Assembly (NCBI GenBank): GCA_018398805.1
Contig: JAGFBZ010000702.1
Coordinates: 319,001-383,000, forward strand
Direction: 5' to 3'
Source of the DNA: Hirundichthys speculiger
Taxonomy: Eukaryota > Chordata > Actinopteri > Beloniformes > Exocoetidae
Length of the DNA stretch: 64,000 nt
Shown here: positions 1-11,502 of the stretch, piece after piece
How positions within the stretch are numbered: the stretch's first letter is position 1
How the letters are laid out: each line of letters starts with the position of its first letter
Made by a program: the position numbers and the translations under genes
Notes under the pieces: model-generated
The model's database searches: none
What the model was told of the DNA's origin: nothing
The model's input: only the letters and a program-made list of their open reading frames with translations

Positions 1-749
1 TGCTAGCAGTGCTACTTATTGGAAAAAGGGCAAAAATTATGCTCAATTCCTCAGATTTATGCCAAAAATTATGCTAGCACAATCGGCAAGAGCCTACATT
101 AGAGACCGGAGGTCCCGCCACTGGCTGCAAACGGCTCATGGAAAATCCTTCAAGGACTCTTCGAAGTAGAATACAGGAATGTCAGAAGTCATGTGTTTGT
201 AGAGCACCAGGCTTTAGTCGTGTTCTTTTACTGAACTTTGACCTCAGTTAGTTTGATGACAGTAGATAGATCACACAGAATATTAGTTAGATGTACTTTA
301 GTTGTAATTTCCTAGTCTGGGATCAATAAATACAAACCATTGAAATGGATGAAAACAATAAAATTTGAGTTCTTGTTTATCAATGGAACAACAAATCCAA
401 ATCGTAAATTCATTAAAACCTTGATAAAACAATAAGACTAGTGGAGCTTAAGACCTCGGCACAGTTCTGTACCTCCATAAAAAGCTAGACAAAGTGAGGA
501 AATAGCCCAGTGCATCATGGGAGATTCCCCAGTCTAGGTATATAGCAGCATAACTAAAGTGGTCGTTAAAGGGTCATCTGAGACATTTCTAACTATTAAC
601 TTTTTCAATAAGGAAAGATTTAAAGCAGAACAAAATAACTTTGTCAATATGAAATATCAGTTTCACTTGTCTTATAGAAGAGCATTTGTTTATTCCTAGT
701 AATTATTATTGAGTAACAACCATATTGATCCGAATGTTTGTCGATCCAG
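1..749. other. rasgrp3 intron (upstream part)
   Basis: No coding exon recognised. The first ~85 bases carry an ATTATGCTA/TTTATGCC repeat whose motifs recur at about 47240-47335, so it is a dispersed repeat. The rest is AT-rich intron ending at the AG at 748-749. Confidence 0.45.
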
Positions 750-3700
750 ATCTGGAGTGAGATGACGGAGCTGGTCTCTTCCAACAACAACTACTCCTGT
801 TACCGCAAGGCCTTCAACAAGTGCCAGGGTTTCAAAATCCCCATTCTGGGCGTGCACCTCAAGGACCTGATCGCCGTCCACGTGGTCTTTCCCGACTGGG
901 TCGGTGACAGCAATGAGGTGAACCTTGTGAAGATGCATCAGCTTTACATGACTTTCAATGAGCTGGTATCACTGCAGAGCGCCGTCGCCCAGGTGGAGCC
1001 CAATATGGACCTCATCTACCTGCTAACGGTGAGGAGCTAAAATGTGCTACCAGGACAGTTAATAGAAACAGTGTTGACCCGTCTTCAGAACTTATGTTAT
1101 TCACTCTGGCAAATCGGACAATTATTTCTGGGCCAAATCCTGATGGATAGAAATCAATTCTTGCTGTATTGGCGTGCTGAGTTAATCATGATCTGTAAAC
1201 CCACTTTTTAAAGACTGACCACAGATTTTCAGTGGAATTAAGATCTGGGAGTTTCCTGATCACAGATCTAAAATTAAAAAAAAAAAAAAATCTCGAAACG
1301 TCCCCATCATTTCATCACTTAATTTACCGTTAATGATGGGGACGGTACCGGCTGAACTACCCCTTGAAGTGCAGCACGCACACCCGCCAACACCGCCCGT
1401 TCGATGCCTTCCACAGGCAGGCAGGCGGCCATGTCTGAGTCCCGACTCTCCCTCAAACCCTCTTCTCATTGATCCTGATCAGTGGTGTGGGCGTGGCTGT
1501 GCAGCTGTGAGACTTTACGGGGCAATGGGACATTTGCAAATTCTCTAAATATTTAGCATTTAGATTTAGATTTAGCATTTAGATTTAGATTTAATATTTA
1601 GATTTAACATTTAACATTTAGATATAGATTTAACATTTAGATTTAGCATTTAAATTTAGATTTAGCATTTAGATTTAACATTTAGATTTAGATTTAATAT
1701 TTAACATTTAGATTTAGATTTAATATTTAAATTTAGATTTAACATTTAGATTTATATTTGATATTTAGATTTAATATTTAACATTTAGATTCAGATTTAA
1801 TATTTAGATTTAGATTTAACATTTAGATTTAACATTCGACATTTAGATTTAACATTTGATATTTAGATTTAGATTTAACATTTAGATTTAACATTTAACA
1901 TTTAGATTTAGATTTAATATTTAGATTTAGATTTAGCATTTTGATTTAACATTTGACATTTAGATTTAGATTTAACATTTAGATTTAGATTTAACATTTA
2001 GATTTAGATTTAATATTTAGATTTAACATTTAACATTTAGATATAGTTTCAACATTTAGATTTAGCATTTAAATTTAGATTTAGCATTTAGATTTAACAT
2101 TTAGATTTAGATTTAATATTTAACATTTAGATTAGATTTAATATTTAAATTTAGATTTAACATTTAGATTTATATTTGATATTTAGATTTAATATTAAAC
2201 ATTTAGATTCAGATTTAATATTTAGATTTAGATTTAACATTTAGATTTAACATTTGACATTTAGATTTAACATTTGACATTTAGATTTAGATTTAACATT
2301 TAGATTTAGATTTAACATTTAACATTTAGATTTAACATTTAGATTTAACAGATGCTATATAAATAAAATTGAAAATTGAATTGAATTTCATTTTCGTTCA
2401 CATATAGCCAAATTTTTAAATAATTTATGTCTCAAATGTGTGTAAGATGAGCTAGATGTGAAGAAAATGAGCTAAATATTGAAAATATATCAGTTTGAAA
2501 ACTGAAATCAAGTTTTTACATTCGGCCCCCCATGATGTTTCCCTGTTGGTAGGATGCTGGACTCGTGGTAGAATTCACTTTTTCTTCTGCAGACAGCTGA
2601 TATTCCACATTTCCCAGACTGCTGGAAGGAGGCTGCACTGGAGAAAACTATTTTGGACCTGTCTTGTGCTGTACAAATATTGGAAAGTTAGGATTCGGCT
2701 CAGAAATTTATTGCAGAGGTCTTAAAGAAGAAGAACACTCAAGGCTGTTCATATTAACTCAATAAATCTTATGTTTGCTCATAAAAGCCTTTGAAACTCA
2801 TAAAATGCTTGTAAGTGTTTTTCAGTATAGCATGGAAATGTGAAAAAACAAGACTTCAAAAGAAGCAAAGTGTGCAAAAACTGGATCAGTGCCAAAATCT
2901 TTGGCCACAACTTTATACTCCACAAGTTTTTCATTGTCCATAGTTAATCTGAATAATGGCATTCTGATCACAACTCATAACGAATTTATGGCTACAGCAC
3001 TTTCATATTTTGAGCTTGGTCTCCACTTGAACTTCATTCTGCTTTAAGCTCTTTAGCTCTTCATTGATATTTGAGTCGATTATATCCAAATACACATGTT
3101 TTTCAGCTTTCTTTAGACCTTTACTACACAGAAGATGAGATTTACGAGCTGTCATTGCTACGAGAACCACGCAACCCCAAATCACTGGTAAGTTTTGGTT
3201 AAAATGGTGATCACCTTATCAATCAAGCTAAAATATATTTTAATCAGCACTGACAGACATTAAAGGTAACAGAAAATGTGAGGGTGTTTTTTATCCATCT
3301 GTCTTCACAGCCTACCTCCCCAACGACTCCCAACAAGCCTTTGGCCCCACTGGACTGGGCCTCCGGTGTCACCACCAAACCGGACCCCTCCGTCGTCAAC
3401 AAACACATCCGCAAGGTCGTGGATGTACGTAAGACCACGTCTCTTCATCAAATGATGCTTTCAGGAGAGAGAAACCTGGACAGGTATGACATATTGTGAT
3501 AGTAAACAGCTTGTTGTTCTCTCTTTAAAAGTCTGTCTTCAGGAATTATGACCACGACCACGATGGCTACATTTCTCAAGAGGACTTCGAGAGCATTGCT
3601 GCTAACTTCCCCTTCCTCGACTCTTTCTGCGTTTTGGACAAAGATCAGTGAGTAACTGCAGTAACTTTAGTTCTAACTGTTGTTTTTCATTAGAAACTGA

Positions 3701-6700
3701 CCCAGGGTGTTCACAGCATGATGAACTGGACTGGTAGATTACTGGCTCCCAGTCCACGCTTCCTGGTTTGAGTCCTAGCTGGACTCTTTCTGTGTGAAAT
3801 TTGCATCTACATCCTGTAATTCTACATGTGGCCCCGTGATGGGAATTGGCGACCTGTTCATGGTGTACCAGGGTGTACCCCTGCTGTTTCCCCGAGGATG
3901 GCTTGGATCAGCACCAGGATGAACGGATGAAAAATCCAAGGAAATGGAAAATTTATGATTTGCTTTTGAACACCAGCCCTTTAATTCCAGCAATCAGCTG
4001 TTTTTTATTAATAAAATCGATTGATAGAACTATCACTAAAAACATTATGCCCAATGTTCTCCATTAAAAAAGTGAAAGAATGAAACAAGGAAAAAAAAAG
4101 CCCGTTTCTGATAAATAGCTTGTCCCAGAAGCCAGCCACGCCCCAAAATTCTGTTCGTTTAGTGTTGGTTGAAATTGCATCAGGTCACTGTGACCTGTCT
4201 CTTAGTATCGAACATAAAATATCTAGTCCTGGACTCAGGTGCCATGGCGGGGTTTGTCTGAGGCTCAAGGCTCAAATATACTGATACAGAGTGGTTAAAA
4301 AGACTCTACAAAATGACTATACAATGGAGATTACATTTTAGTTGCACCCTACTATCTGATTGTCCAGTCAAGTGTTTGTTTAGTGTTGTACAATTGCCTC
4401 ACCAGAACTCACTAATTATTGATTAAATTAAATTAACATTTAGCTTCTTCCTGAATTTCCCCCTTGGGGGATCAATAAAGTATATTTAAATTTGAATTTG
4501 AATTATTCATAGAACCTTTCCTCAAAGTATCACCATGCCTAAAAGGTCTGTTGAGGGGACATCTAGTGGCCCTCGGTAGTATTGTACGTGCTCCTCTTCT
4601 GGCCTTTTTTATCATATAGACCAGCCGTTCCCAAACTTCAGAACACCAAGGCCCAATTTGAAATGTGCAAAAATCTCTGTAGCCCACCGAAAACCTTTAA
4701 TCCCAACTGTGATCAACATTCAGGACTAGAAGCTATGTTCTGACATTAATGTAAGGAGGTCAACAAATAAGGTGTCACTTGTCATATTAAGTTAAGATGA
4801 CAGTAGAATAACACTTAACTGGTTTGTTTTATTACTTCTCAATGTTTTTAAATCATGTCGTTAATATTTTACAGTAATTAAAAGCATATTTTAAAAAGAT
4901 CGAGGATTTAAAACATATTTGTTTAATTTTAATGACCTCTCACGGCCCACCTGCAGTACCGCGACGGCCCACCAGGGGGCCGCGGCCCACACTTTGGGAA
5001 CCACTGATATAGACAAAACAGAATATCTGCATGAGCAGAGGTGTGATCAAAGCTTCATAAACCGGGGTCAAATCTGGAGCAAATCTGGAATATATCATCC
5101 TGTTCCAGTTGAGTTGAAGTGGAGTTTCGTGATTGCCGTGCTGATGCAAAGGTGAAGGCCAGGAAATGGAGATACAAGCCCTTTCTGTCGTCAGTCATCA
5201 TGGGAAATGTCAACTCCTTAACCAGCAGGAGTGATGAACTGGAGATACTGGTAAAGAGTCAGAAAGTGGACCGTGTTTTACTGAAACCTGGATGAATCAA
5301 AACATCTCAGACTCCGTCGTGGAACTGGATCTACCTGGATTCACCCTCAGACGCTCAGACAGAGATGCTAAAGCTAGTAGCAAGAAGACCATTTTATTAG
5401 TGAACCAGAGATGCACCTGTAACTGTCCAGGAGCAGATGTGTTATCCAGATGTACCGTAAGCACCTGTAAATGACCTCCTCTCACTGTCTGCTCGTCTTC
5501 CTCTGTATTTTTCTTCTCAGGGATGGATTGATCAGTAAGGATGAAATGATTGCGTATTTTCTGCGGGCTAATCCTCTGCTCCAGTGTAAGATGGGACCAG
5601 GGTTCATCCACAACTTCCAAGAGATGACCTACCTGAAGCCCACCTTCTGTGAACACTGCGCAGGATTTGTGCGTAGTTTTTTTTTGCAGTCCCAGCACTT
5701 GATGTTTCTAATGTCATTAGATTTAACTTTTAAATTCACACTGCAACAGAGTAATTAAGTCAGCTGACTCAGTCTCAAAAACATGCGAAACAAAAGTTAG
5801 GAAAATATAGAAACCGCAAAAATATAATTACAAAAGAAATTGCATTGATTCTTAGATTTAGACAGTATGATACCAACATATTTCATGTTTTTTTCTCATC
5901 AACTTTATCGTATTTATTAATATCGACCCATTTTTGCGTTCCAGGTCTGGGTGGTAGTGTTTTCACTGCTTGGATGGCAATGGCATCATTATTTTTACTT
6001 CCACGTCTACATTAACACTAAATTGCTAATGTACTAACTTTATTTGTAATGTGTTGCAGGTTTGGAATGCAAAAATGGATGTATAATAAATCAAATGTAA
6101 CAGAGCCTACCCAAGTACCGTAGAGCATGTAAGGGGGCGGTACTCACGCTCATCTTTACAGATCTGTGCCTTTCAGGTCTTCCGCCCTCTAGTGGCTTCC
6201 TCCAGTTATTCCAGGCAAAGTAAACAGGATCACCACTTGATGTAACCATCATGCTCTGGGTCTCTGTAAAGCGCCTAGAGACAACTGACATTTGGCTGCG
6301 GTTACATGATGTTTTTTAATTCGGAATTAATAATTAGGAATTAAATAATTCCGAATTAAACTATTTTCCTTCGAGTTTACATGGAAATAGTAATTCCGAA
6401 TTAAGGTTTACATGGAAAACACGTTTGTTCGGCTTTATCCAACTCCGCTTTAGGTCTGGGGGTTGGGAAGGGTTCTGATTGGATGGGGGGGGCGGACGTC
6501 TTTACATCTACCGGAAGAAAACAAACTTAGCTAACTCGGTTAGCAACAACATTTCACTTATTTTTGACCTGGGTGGCGTCTCTATCTGTGAAACCTCCTT
6601 CATTTAATCTGGCCGCTTTGAAAAGCTCACAATTTTTATGTTTCCTGCCATCTGTTCTTTTAATTATTTCCAGTTCCTCCAAGCATTTTATTAAATAAAT

Positions 6701-9700
6701 CGTCTCTGCTCTTGAACACCGTTTACTGCGTGCTGCCGTTTTGAAAACAAGCCCAGCGGGAATATAAGCGTCATCGCGACAGACGGGCAAGAGAACTAGC
6801 ATGCGCAGAAAGACGGGAATTAATTTAAAGAGGAATGAGTGTATACATGACCGCGGAATTACTTAATGCGGAATTAAAATGGGAATAAACCAGCCACTTA
6901 CTTTGGAATTAAGTTTAATTCGGAATTGACATTTTCATATGGAATTAAGTGTTTACATGGTAACTTTTATTCGGCTTTAACTTTAATTCTGAATTAAAGA
7001 GGAATTAAACTTCCCATGTAAACGCACCCATTGTAACAGACGCTATATAAATAAAATTGAATTGAATTGATATGAATTAACCATCAGTGCTCATCTTTTC
7101 CTTTTTAAATCAGTGCCTTCCATTTTCTCTGAGCAGAGATGTTTCAGCCACTTTTCCTTCACGTCAGCAATGAAGGGACGGATGTGTAGCGTCTTTGCTT
7201 TAGATCTATATGATGTACACTTTCAGCATCGCAGTGGCGCATCCTGGTTGTTTAAAGGTAGGAAATGATGTAAAATGAATATATCGGTATCAGCTGTTTT
7301 GGCTGGCTGCTTTCTTTACTGCAGGGGTGTCAAACTCAGGTGTGAATCAGGTGTGCTGAAGCAGGGAAACATCTCAGGTATGCAGGACAGTGGACCTCCA
7401 GGACTGGAGTTTGACACCCCTGCTTTACTGCAAAAAGACCCAAATATAATGCGTTACTGCCACCTAGTGGATAAAAATAGCACCGTTTCGAGGTACTTGG
7501 GTAGCCTCTACTGATGAGAAAAAAACACGAAATATCTCAGGGTCATACTGTCTTCAAAGAAATGAAGATCAGAGTAAATCTAATAATCTCTTTACATGAT
7601 CCATATTGTCCCAAATATTTTTTATTTACAGTGTTAGTGTTAGTCAGACTGCTTCAGTCTGTTAGCGTTTAACCGCCACGCACTGGTGGACCTGTGATTA
7701 ATTAAATTCAGTTGCCATGACAAAGCAGAATCACACTAGGTTGGTGTTGAGATTGTTTACACCTGTGTCTCTTCATTCCTTAAGTCTTTCTTGTTTTTTT
7801 GTTTGTTTGTTTTCCCGCTCTTGCTCTTCTCGTGCGTCCAGCTCTGGGGAATCATCAAACAGGGATACAAGTGCAAAGGTACGGTTTCACTTCATGTCTC
7901 CTCTTTCTGTGTAGATGCATGTTTATCATTGGATTTACTGAAGCTTATGTTTGATTTGAGAGCAAGATCTATTGTACGTTAGCTCCATGTTTTGGTGGTT
8001 GAACATTTTAAATACGCTGTGAACTCACGAGTCTTTCTTTGCTTTGCAGACTGTGGCGTGAACTGTCACAAACAGTGTCGGGAACTGCTGGTTCTGGCCT
8101 GCAGGAAGCACGTTCGCTCCGGGTCTCTGAGCAGCGGTTCTCCGGCCCGGCTGACCCACAGCTCGCTGCCCAGCAGCCCCACACTGCCCGCCTGCAAAGG
8201 TCCCCCCCACTCACCAAACATACAAATATTATACAGAACACGGGTCATTTACAGGGAGATGAGGAGCAATGAGAAACTGAAAATATTGGAAATATGTGCA
8301 GTGCAGGACTCTAGTGAGTCAATCTTCATTGACTGCTGTCAAAATGTCCATTTTTTTCTTTCTTTACCCAGCTGGTCCTTAGCAGGAAGCTCCCCCAGGT
8401 CCTGCTCAAGGTTTCTTCCTCTTAAAGTGGAGTTTTTCCTTGCCACTGTTTGGCTTAAAGGTTTTTTTTTTCTCCCACTGTTGGAGTTTTTTTACTTGCC
8501 ATTATCCTTGATTAGGATTTAATATTATAATTTTAGTTAATGATACAGTGGTACCTCTACTTACGAACATCTCCACATACGAAATTTACAGGTTACGAAA
8601 CGCTTCAACGGGAAAATGTTGCGTCTCGTTATGAAATAAATTTCAAGATACGAAAGTCATAAATCCAGTAGCGCTGCTCCTCGTAGCTCCCAGAGTTTAC
8701 TGAAGGTAAACATAGCTGTCGGCTCTGTATCTCAGTTTGAAAGCGCTGCGTCCGAGCTGCTCTGCCATTGGCTATCGCTTAGCATCTTCCTGGTATCCCA
8801 TTGGCTAGGAGGGCCCCTTGTCTGTATGAGCGTAACCCAGCAACCAGGTAAACAAACAATTTTTACCTCCACCAAGGAGGTTATGTTTTTGCCGGCGTTT
8901 ATCTGTCTGTCTTTGTTCAAGATAACTCTAAAAGTTATGGATGGATTTTGATGAAATTTTCAGGAGTTGTCAGAAATGTGAAAATGAAGAACTGATTTCA
9001 TTTTGGGTGTGATCCGGAAGAAATTCTGGATTCTGGATCACTTTCAAATTTTCGATAATTGTTGCGCTTGGTGGAGGTCTGCGCTCTCTGAGTGCTTTTC
9101 TAGTTCTAACATGTATTTCTTACAGTTTTTATGTAATTTCATGTATTATTTATAATTTATTTAAAAAAGATTATGCTTGAATTTTGGGGGGGGAACAGAT
9201 TAGGGCATTTACATGGAAAACGCATCTCTACTTACAAATTTTTCAGGTTACGAAACTACTTCCAGAACCAATTAATTTTGTAAGTAGAGGTACCACTGTA
9301 TTTGATCTGGGTCTCTGTAAAGCACCTAGAGACAATTGGCATTGTAACAGATGCTATACAAATAAAATTCAATTGAATTGAATTATATAAAGCCATAAAA
9401 ATATATGCAAACTTAGTTTTTCCTTTATTTTATGTGACAGCTGCATTGCAGTCTTTGACATGTGAACTTTGACCTGAGAGCTAAGAGAGCATATTCAGCC
9501 TTATTTCAAAGATGAGATGGCCTGATGATGGGTTAGGGAGTGGCTGTAATGTGATTTTTCACCAGAGTAATCTGGGCTGGACCAGAGATGCCCGGGCCAC
9601 CAGAGTGGGCCGGGTCCGTGGGGGCCGTCCCGTTTATCCTATATACAAGTTCATGAAACACGCCGAAAATCTTTATGTTACACTGTACTTTCCTCTTTTC

Positions 9701-10229
9701 TCAGCGAGGTGGGAAGATGAACCCGGAACTTTCTGATGATCTCTCAGTGTCGTGTGTTCCCTCCTTCAGATGAGGACGACGTGTTCGAGTTCCCGGCGGT
9801 GGCGCCCGCGGCTCCCGCTCTGGACCCCCAGTCCATCACCCTGATGACCGGCTCGGCCCAGAGGATCTCCGTGCGCTTGCAGCGGGCCACCATCACCCAG
9901 GCCACGCAGACCGAGCCCCTGTGGCCCGACCTCAGCTGGGGGGCCGCGGACGGCGGCTCCCACACCTTCCCCAAAATGAAATACAGGACTCACAGGAAGA
10001 CGTCTAAAAACAAAGGTTTCGCCTGCTGGGAAAACCAGAACGACGGGCGGCACGCGGCGGTTTCCTCCGGGTGCGCCGTGGCCCGTCAGAACCAACGAGA
10101 GACCCCCAGAGAGCCCACCCACAACGGGGTCACACACCTAAAGAAGGTAAAAATAGAATAGAAGAATAGAGTAGATTTAAAGTGCAAGTTTTAAAATGTC
10201 TCCTCTTTCTTCCCCTGAAGGACAGCTGA
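750..10229 (+). CDS. rasgrp3: RasGRP3, Ras guanyl-releasing protein 3 (partial, 5' exons outside window)
   Basis: Calcium- and diacylglycerol-regulated exchange factor that loads GTP onto Ras/Rap at membranes. Visible coding exons: 750-1028, 3107-3187, 3311-3424, 3532-3647, 5521-5668, 7842-7878, 8050-8199, 9770-10146 and probably 10221-10229 (stop TGA). Phases join cleanly and give about 436 codons. Residues 1-120 of this part are the end of the CDC25/RasGEF domain ([38 protein letters not shown]). Residues about 162-205 hold two EF-hands with canonical loops ([13 protein letters not shown] and [13 protein letters not shown]). Residues about 220-270 are a C1 zinc finger ([17 protein letters not shown] ... 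CGVNCHKQC), followed by a Ser-rich linker and a tail with ISVRLQRAT and QATQTEP, typical of RasGRP3 rather than RasGRP1/2. Human RASGRP3 is about 690 residues, so the N-terminal third lies to the left. The donor after 8199 (GTCCCC) is weak but required by phase. The last exon, adding Asp-Ser-stop, is the least certain. Confidence 0.9.
1299..1344. repeat. Inverted repeat with 13-bp arms
   Basis: Arms CGTCCCCATCATT (1299-1311) and AATGATGGGGACG (1332-1344) are perfect reverse complements around a 20-base spacer, in the first visible rasgrp3 intron. It would form a stable hairpin. No transposon signature was recognised around it. Confidence 0.7.
1550..2350. repeat. AT-rich minisatellite (ATTTAGATTTAACA-type) with higher-order repeat
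   Basis: About 800 bases built from variants of ATTTAGATTTA and ATTTAACA. Marker variants recur at a fixed offset: GATATAG at 1621 and 2040, GATTCAGATTT around 1791 and 2209, which indicates a higher-order unit of about 418 bases present nearly twice. The right end runs straight into a SINE-like tail (ACAGATGCTATATAAATAAA). It lies in the rasgrp3 intron between exons 750-1028 and 3107-3187. Confidence 0.85.
2347..2390 (+). repeat. SINE-like tail fragment (GAATT-ended fish repeat)
   Basis: Contains ACAGATGCTATATAAATAAA followed by a GAATTGAATT run, the 3' tail of a short repeat family found elsewhere at 6250-7075, 8370-9385, 14131-14291, 30529-30606, 54695-54850 and 63346-63551. Confidence 0.6.
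4445..4500 (+). repeat. LINE 3'-tail-like fragment
   Basis: GGGGGATCAATAAAGTATA followed by an AATTTGAATTTG run resembles the 3' tails of fish non-LTR retrotransposons. Only the tail is visible. Confidence 0.4.
4622..5006 (-). mobile_element. hAT-type MITE, family 1, copy 1
   Basis: 385-base non-autonomous element with imperfect terminal inverted repeats (CAGCCGTTCCCAAAC at the left; the right end reads GTTTGGGAACC-type on the other strand). It is flanked by a perfect 8-bp duplication, ATATAGAC, at 4614-4621 and 5007-5014. Related copies are at 11139, 27192 and 42623. No coding capacity. Confidence 0.85.
5150..5440 (+). pseudogene. LINE endonuclease-domain remnant
   Basis: Conceptual translation, with frame breaks, resembles the N-terminal apurinic-like endonuclease of non-LTR retrotransposon ORF2: [19 protein letters not shown], then [19 protein letters not shown] and [16 protein letters not shown] fragment only, in the rasgrp3 intron directly before exon 5521-5668. 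Confidence 0.6.
6250..7075 (+). repeat. SINE-like repeat split by a MITE
   Basis: The left part (6250-6292, CTGGGTCTCTGTAAAGCGCC ... GACATT) and right part (7031-7075, TTGTAACAGACGCTATATAA plus GAATT tail) join into the standard 3' half of the short fish repeat once the insert 6293-7030 is removed. Confidence 0.75.
6293..7030. mobile_element. MITE with long inverted repeats (TTCGGAATTAA-rich)
   Basis: 738-base insert with ends TGGCTGCGGTTACATG and the complement of TGGGTGCGTTTACATGGG. The sub-terminal regions are palindromic, rich in AATTCGGAATTAA motifs, and often preceded by TTTACATGG. The flanks suggest a 2-3 bp target duplication (TT/ATT). No open reading frame of a transposase was recognised. 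Confidence 0.75.
7322..7422. mobile_element. Short hAT MITE (CAGGGGTGTCAAACTC ends)
   Basis: 101-base palindromic element with 16-bp terminal inverted repeats CAGGGGTGTCAAACTC / GAGTTTGACACCCCTG and a perfect 8-bp target duplication CTTTACTG (7314-7321 and 7423-7430). Confidence 0.9.
8370..9385 (+). repeat. SINE-like repeat interrupted by a mariner-type element
   Basis: The left part (8370-8545) has the family's internal block (GGTTTCTTCCTCTTAAAGTG, then GATTAGGATTTAATATT). The right part (9299-9385) has the CTGGGTCTCTGTAAAGC block, the ACAGATGCTATACAAATAAA block and the GAATT tail. The insert 8546-9298 lies between them. Confidence 0.75.
8546..9298. mobile_element. Tc1/mariner-type non-autonomous element, TA target site
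   Basis: Terminal inverted repeats CAGTGGTACCTCTACTTACG and its complement CGTAAGTAGAGGTACCACTG (with small differences) are bounded by TA dinucleotides at 8544-8545 and 9299-9300. About 8860-9105 it carries another dispersed fish repeat (ACCTCCACCAAGGAGGTTAT ... CTGAGTGCTTTTCTAGTT), giving three levels of nesting with the surrounding SINE-like repeat. Confidence 0.75.
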
Positions 10230-10870
10230 CTTGGTCCAAGTCTCCAGGGCCGGTTCTACAGGACCCGTAGGCCCTTCACGACGAGAACATGGAGGTTCTT
10301 CTCACTGGGGGAGGCTCTGGGCTGCTGGAGGTCGCCCTTCAGTGACCTGCAGCTCTCCTGCCCTCTCTGGAGCTCATGTACGTGTCGTTGCAGTCATGGG
10401 GGGGCGCAGCACCTCCGTCCAGGAGACGACCCGCCGGGACTCGGGTTTGTTCCGGGACGTTCTTCAGGAAAGTGAGCAGAGCAACAACAGTCTTCTGGAT
10501 CTGAAGGACATAGAGAGGAGCTTATTGTGGTGAAATGAAGCAAGGAAATGTGACAACGTGGGACGCGTGAAGCTGCAGATAAAGGGAAAGAAGGACTGAA
10601 CGTGAACATGAAGGGAAACTGCAGCCACAGACGTTGATTATCGTCGACTAGAAAACCCTTTAGTCTCTCTAGGCATTAATCTCAGTTGCCTTTTTAAAAA
10701 GTATGTATATATATTTATTCCTGAAGCATCAGACATCTACTGTGTTACATCTACTTTCTCTTACAGGTCAAGAAAGAAAGAGCAATGAGCTCCTCAAGTC
10801 ATATATGTTCAGATCCAGCTGGATATCCTTCTAAGAACTTAGAATAAATAAAAGAGATGCATTGTCACTG
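10230..10870 (+). other. rasgrp3: rasgrp3 3' UTR and polyadenylation signal
   Basis: Non-coding stretch after the proposed stop codon. Overlapping AATAAA signals lie at 10843-10848 and 10847-10852, the first plausible polyadenylation site downstream of the last coding exon. The UTR length is inferred from the signal, not from transcript data. Confidence 0.5.
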
Positions 10871-11138
10871 TCAATGAGATAAACCAGTAAGACTTTATTT
10901 CATGCAGTTTATCAGAAAATGAAATAAGATTTGAAATAATAAATAAATAAACAAACACAGGGAACAAAAGAACTGACCGTAAATTTAATGTGAAACACTG
11001 ACAACATACAAATCCAATTCCAAAAAGGTTTGGTAGCTGTATTAAATGTAATACATCTTTTTGTTTTTTTGTGTTTGTATGGTATATTTATATACCATAT
11101 TAATGGTATGGGGTGGTGGAGTACATGTTCCTCTAGAG
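10871..11138. other. Intergenic, nothing recognised
   Basis: AT-rich DNA between the rasgrp3 polyadenylation signal and the next transposon. No gene-like signal was seen on either strand. Confidence 0.4.
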
Positions 11139-11494
11139 CAGTGATTCCCAAAGTGTGGGCCGCGGCCCCCTGGTGGGCCGTCGTGGTACTGCAGGTGGGC
11201 CGTGAGAGGTCATTAATTTTTATTTTTCAAATCCTCCATCTTTTTTAAATATGTTTTTTTAATTACTGTAAAAATATCCTGACATGATTAAAAAACATTA
11301 AGAAGTAATAAAACAAACCAGTTAAGTGTTATTCTACCGTCATCTTAACTTAATATGACAAGTGTCACCTTATTTGTTGACCCCTCACATTAATATCGGA
11401 TCATGGTTCCTGGTCCTGTATGTTGATCACAGTTGTTATTAAAGGTTTCAGTGGGCCGTGGAGATCTTGGTATTCTGAAGTTTGGGAATCACTG
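11139..11494 (+). mobile_element. hAT-type MITE, family 1, copy 2
   Basis: Ends CAGTGATTCCCAAAGTGTGG and GTTTGGGAATCACTG. Flanked by near-identical 8-bp duplications CTCTAGAG (11131-11138) and CTCTAAAG (11495-11502). Same family as 4622-5006, in inverted orientation. Confidence 0.85.
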
Positions 11495-11502
11495 CTCTAA
11501 AG

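Noticed and set aside
738..776. Upstream ATG at 738 as the start of rasgrp3
   Set aside because: The AG acceptor at 748-749 and the RasGEF homology show this is an internal exon; the true start is outside the window.
696..938. 80-residue minus-strand frame over the first rasgrp3 exon
   Set aside because: Antisense shadow of a clearly coding plus-strand exon.
9744..10137. Long minus-strand frames opposite the last large rasgrp3 exon
   Set aside because: GC-rich antisense shadows; the plus frame carries the conserved RasGRP3 tail motifs.
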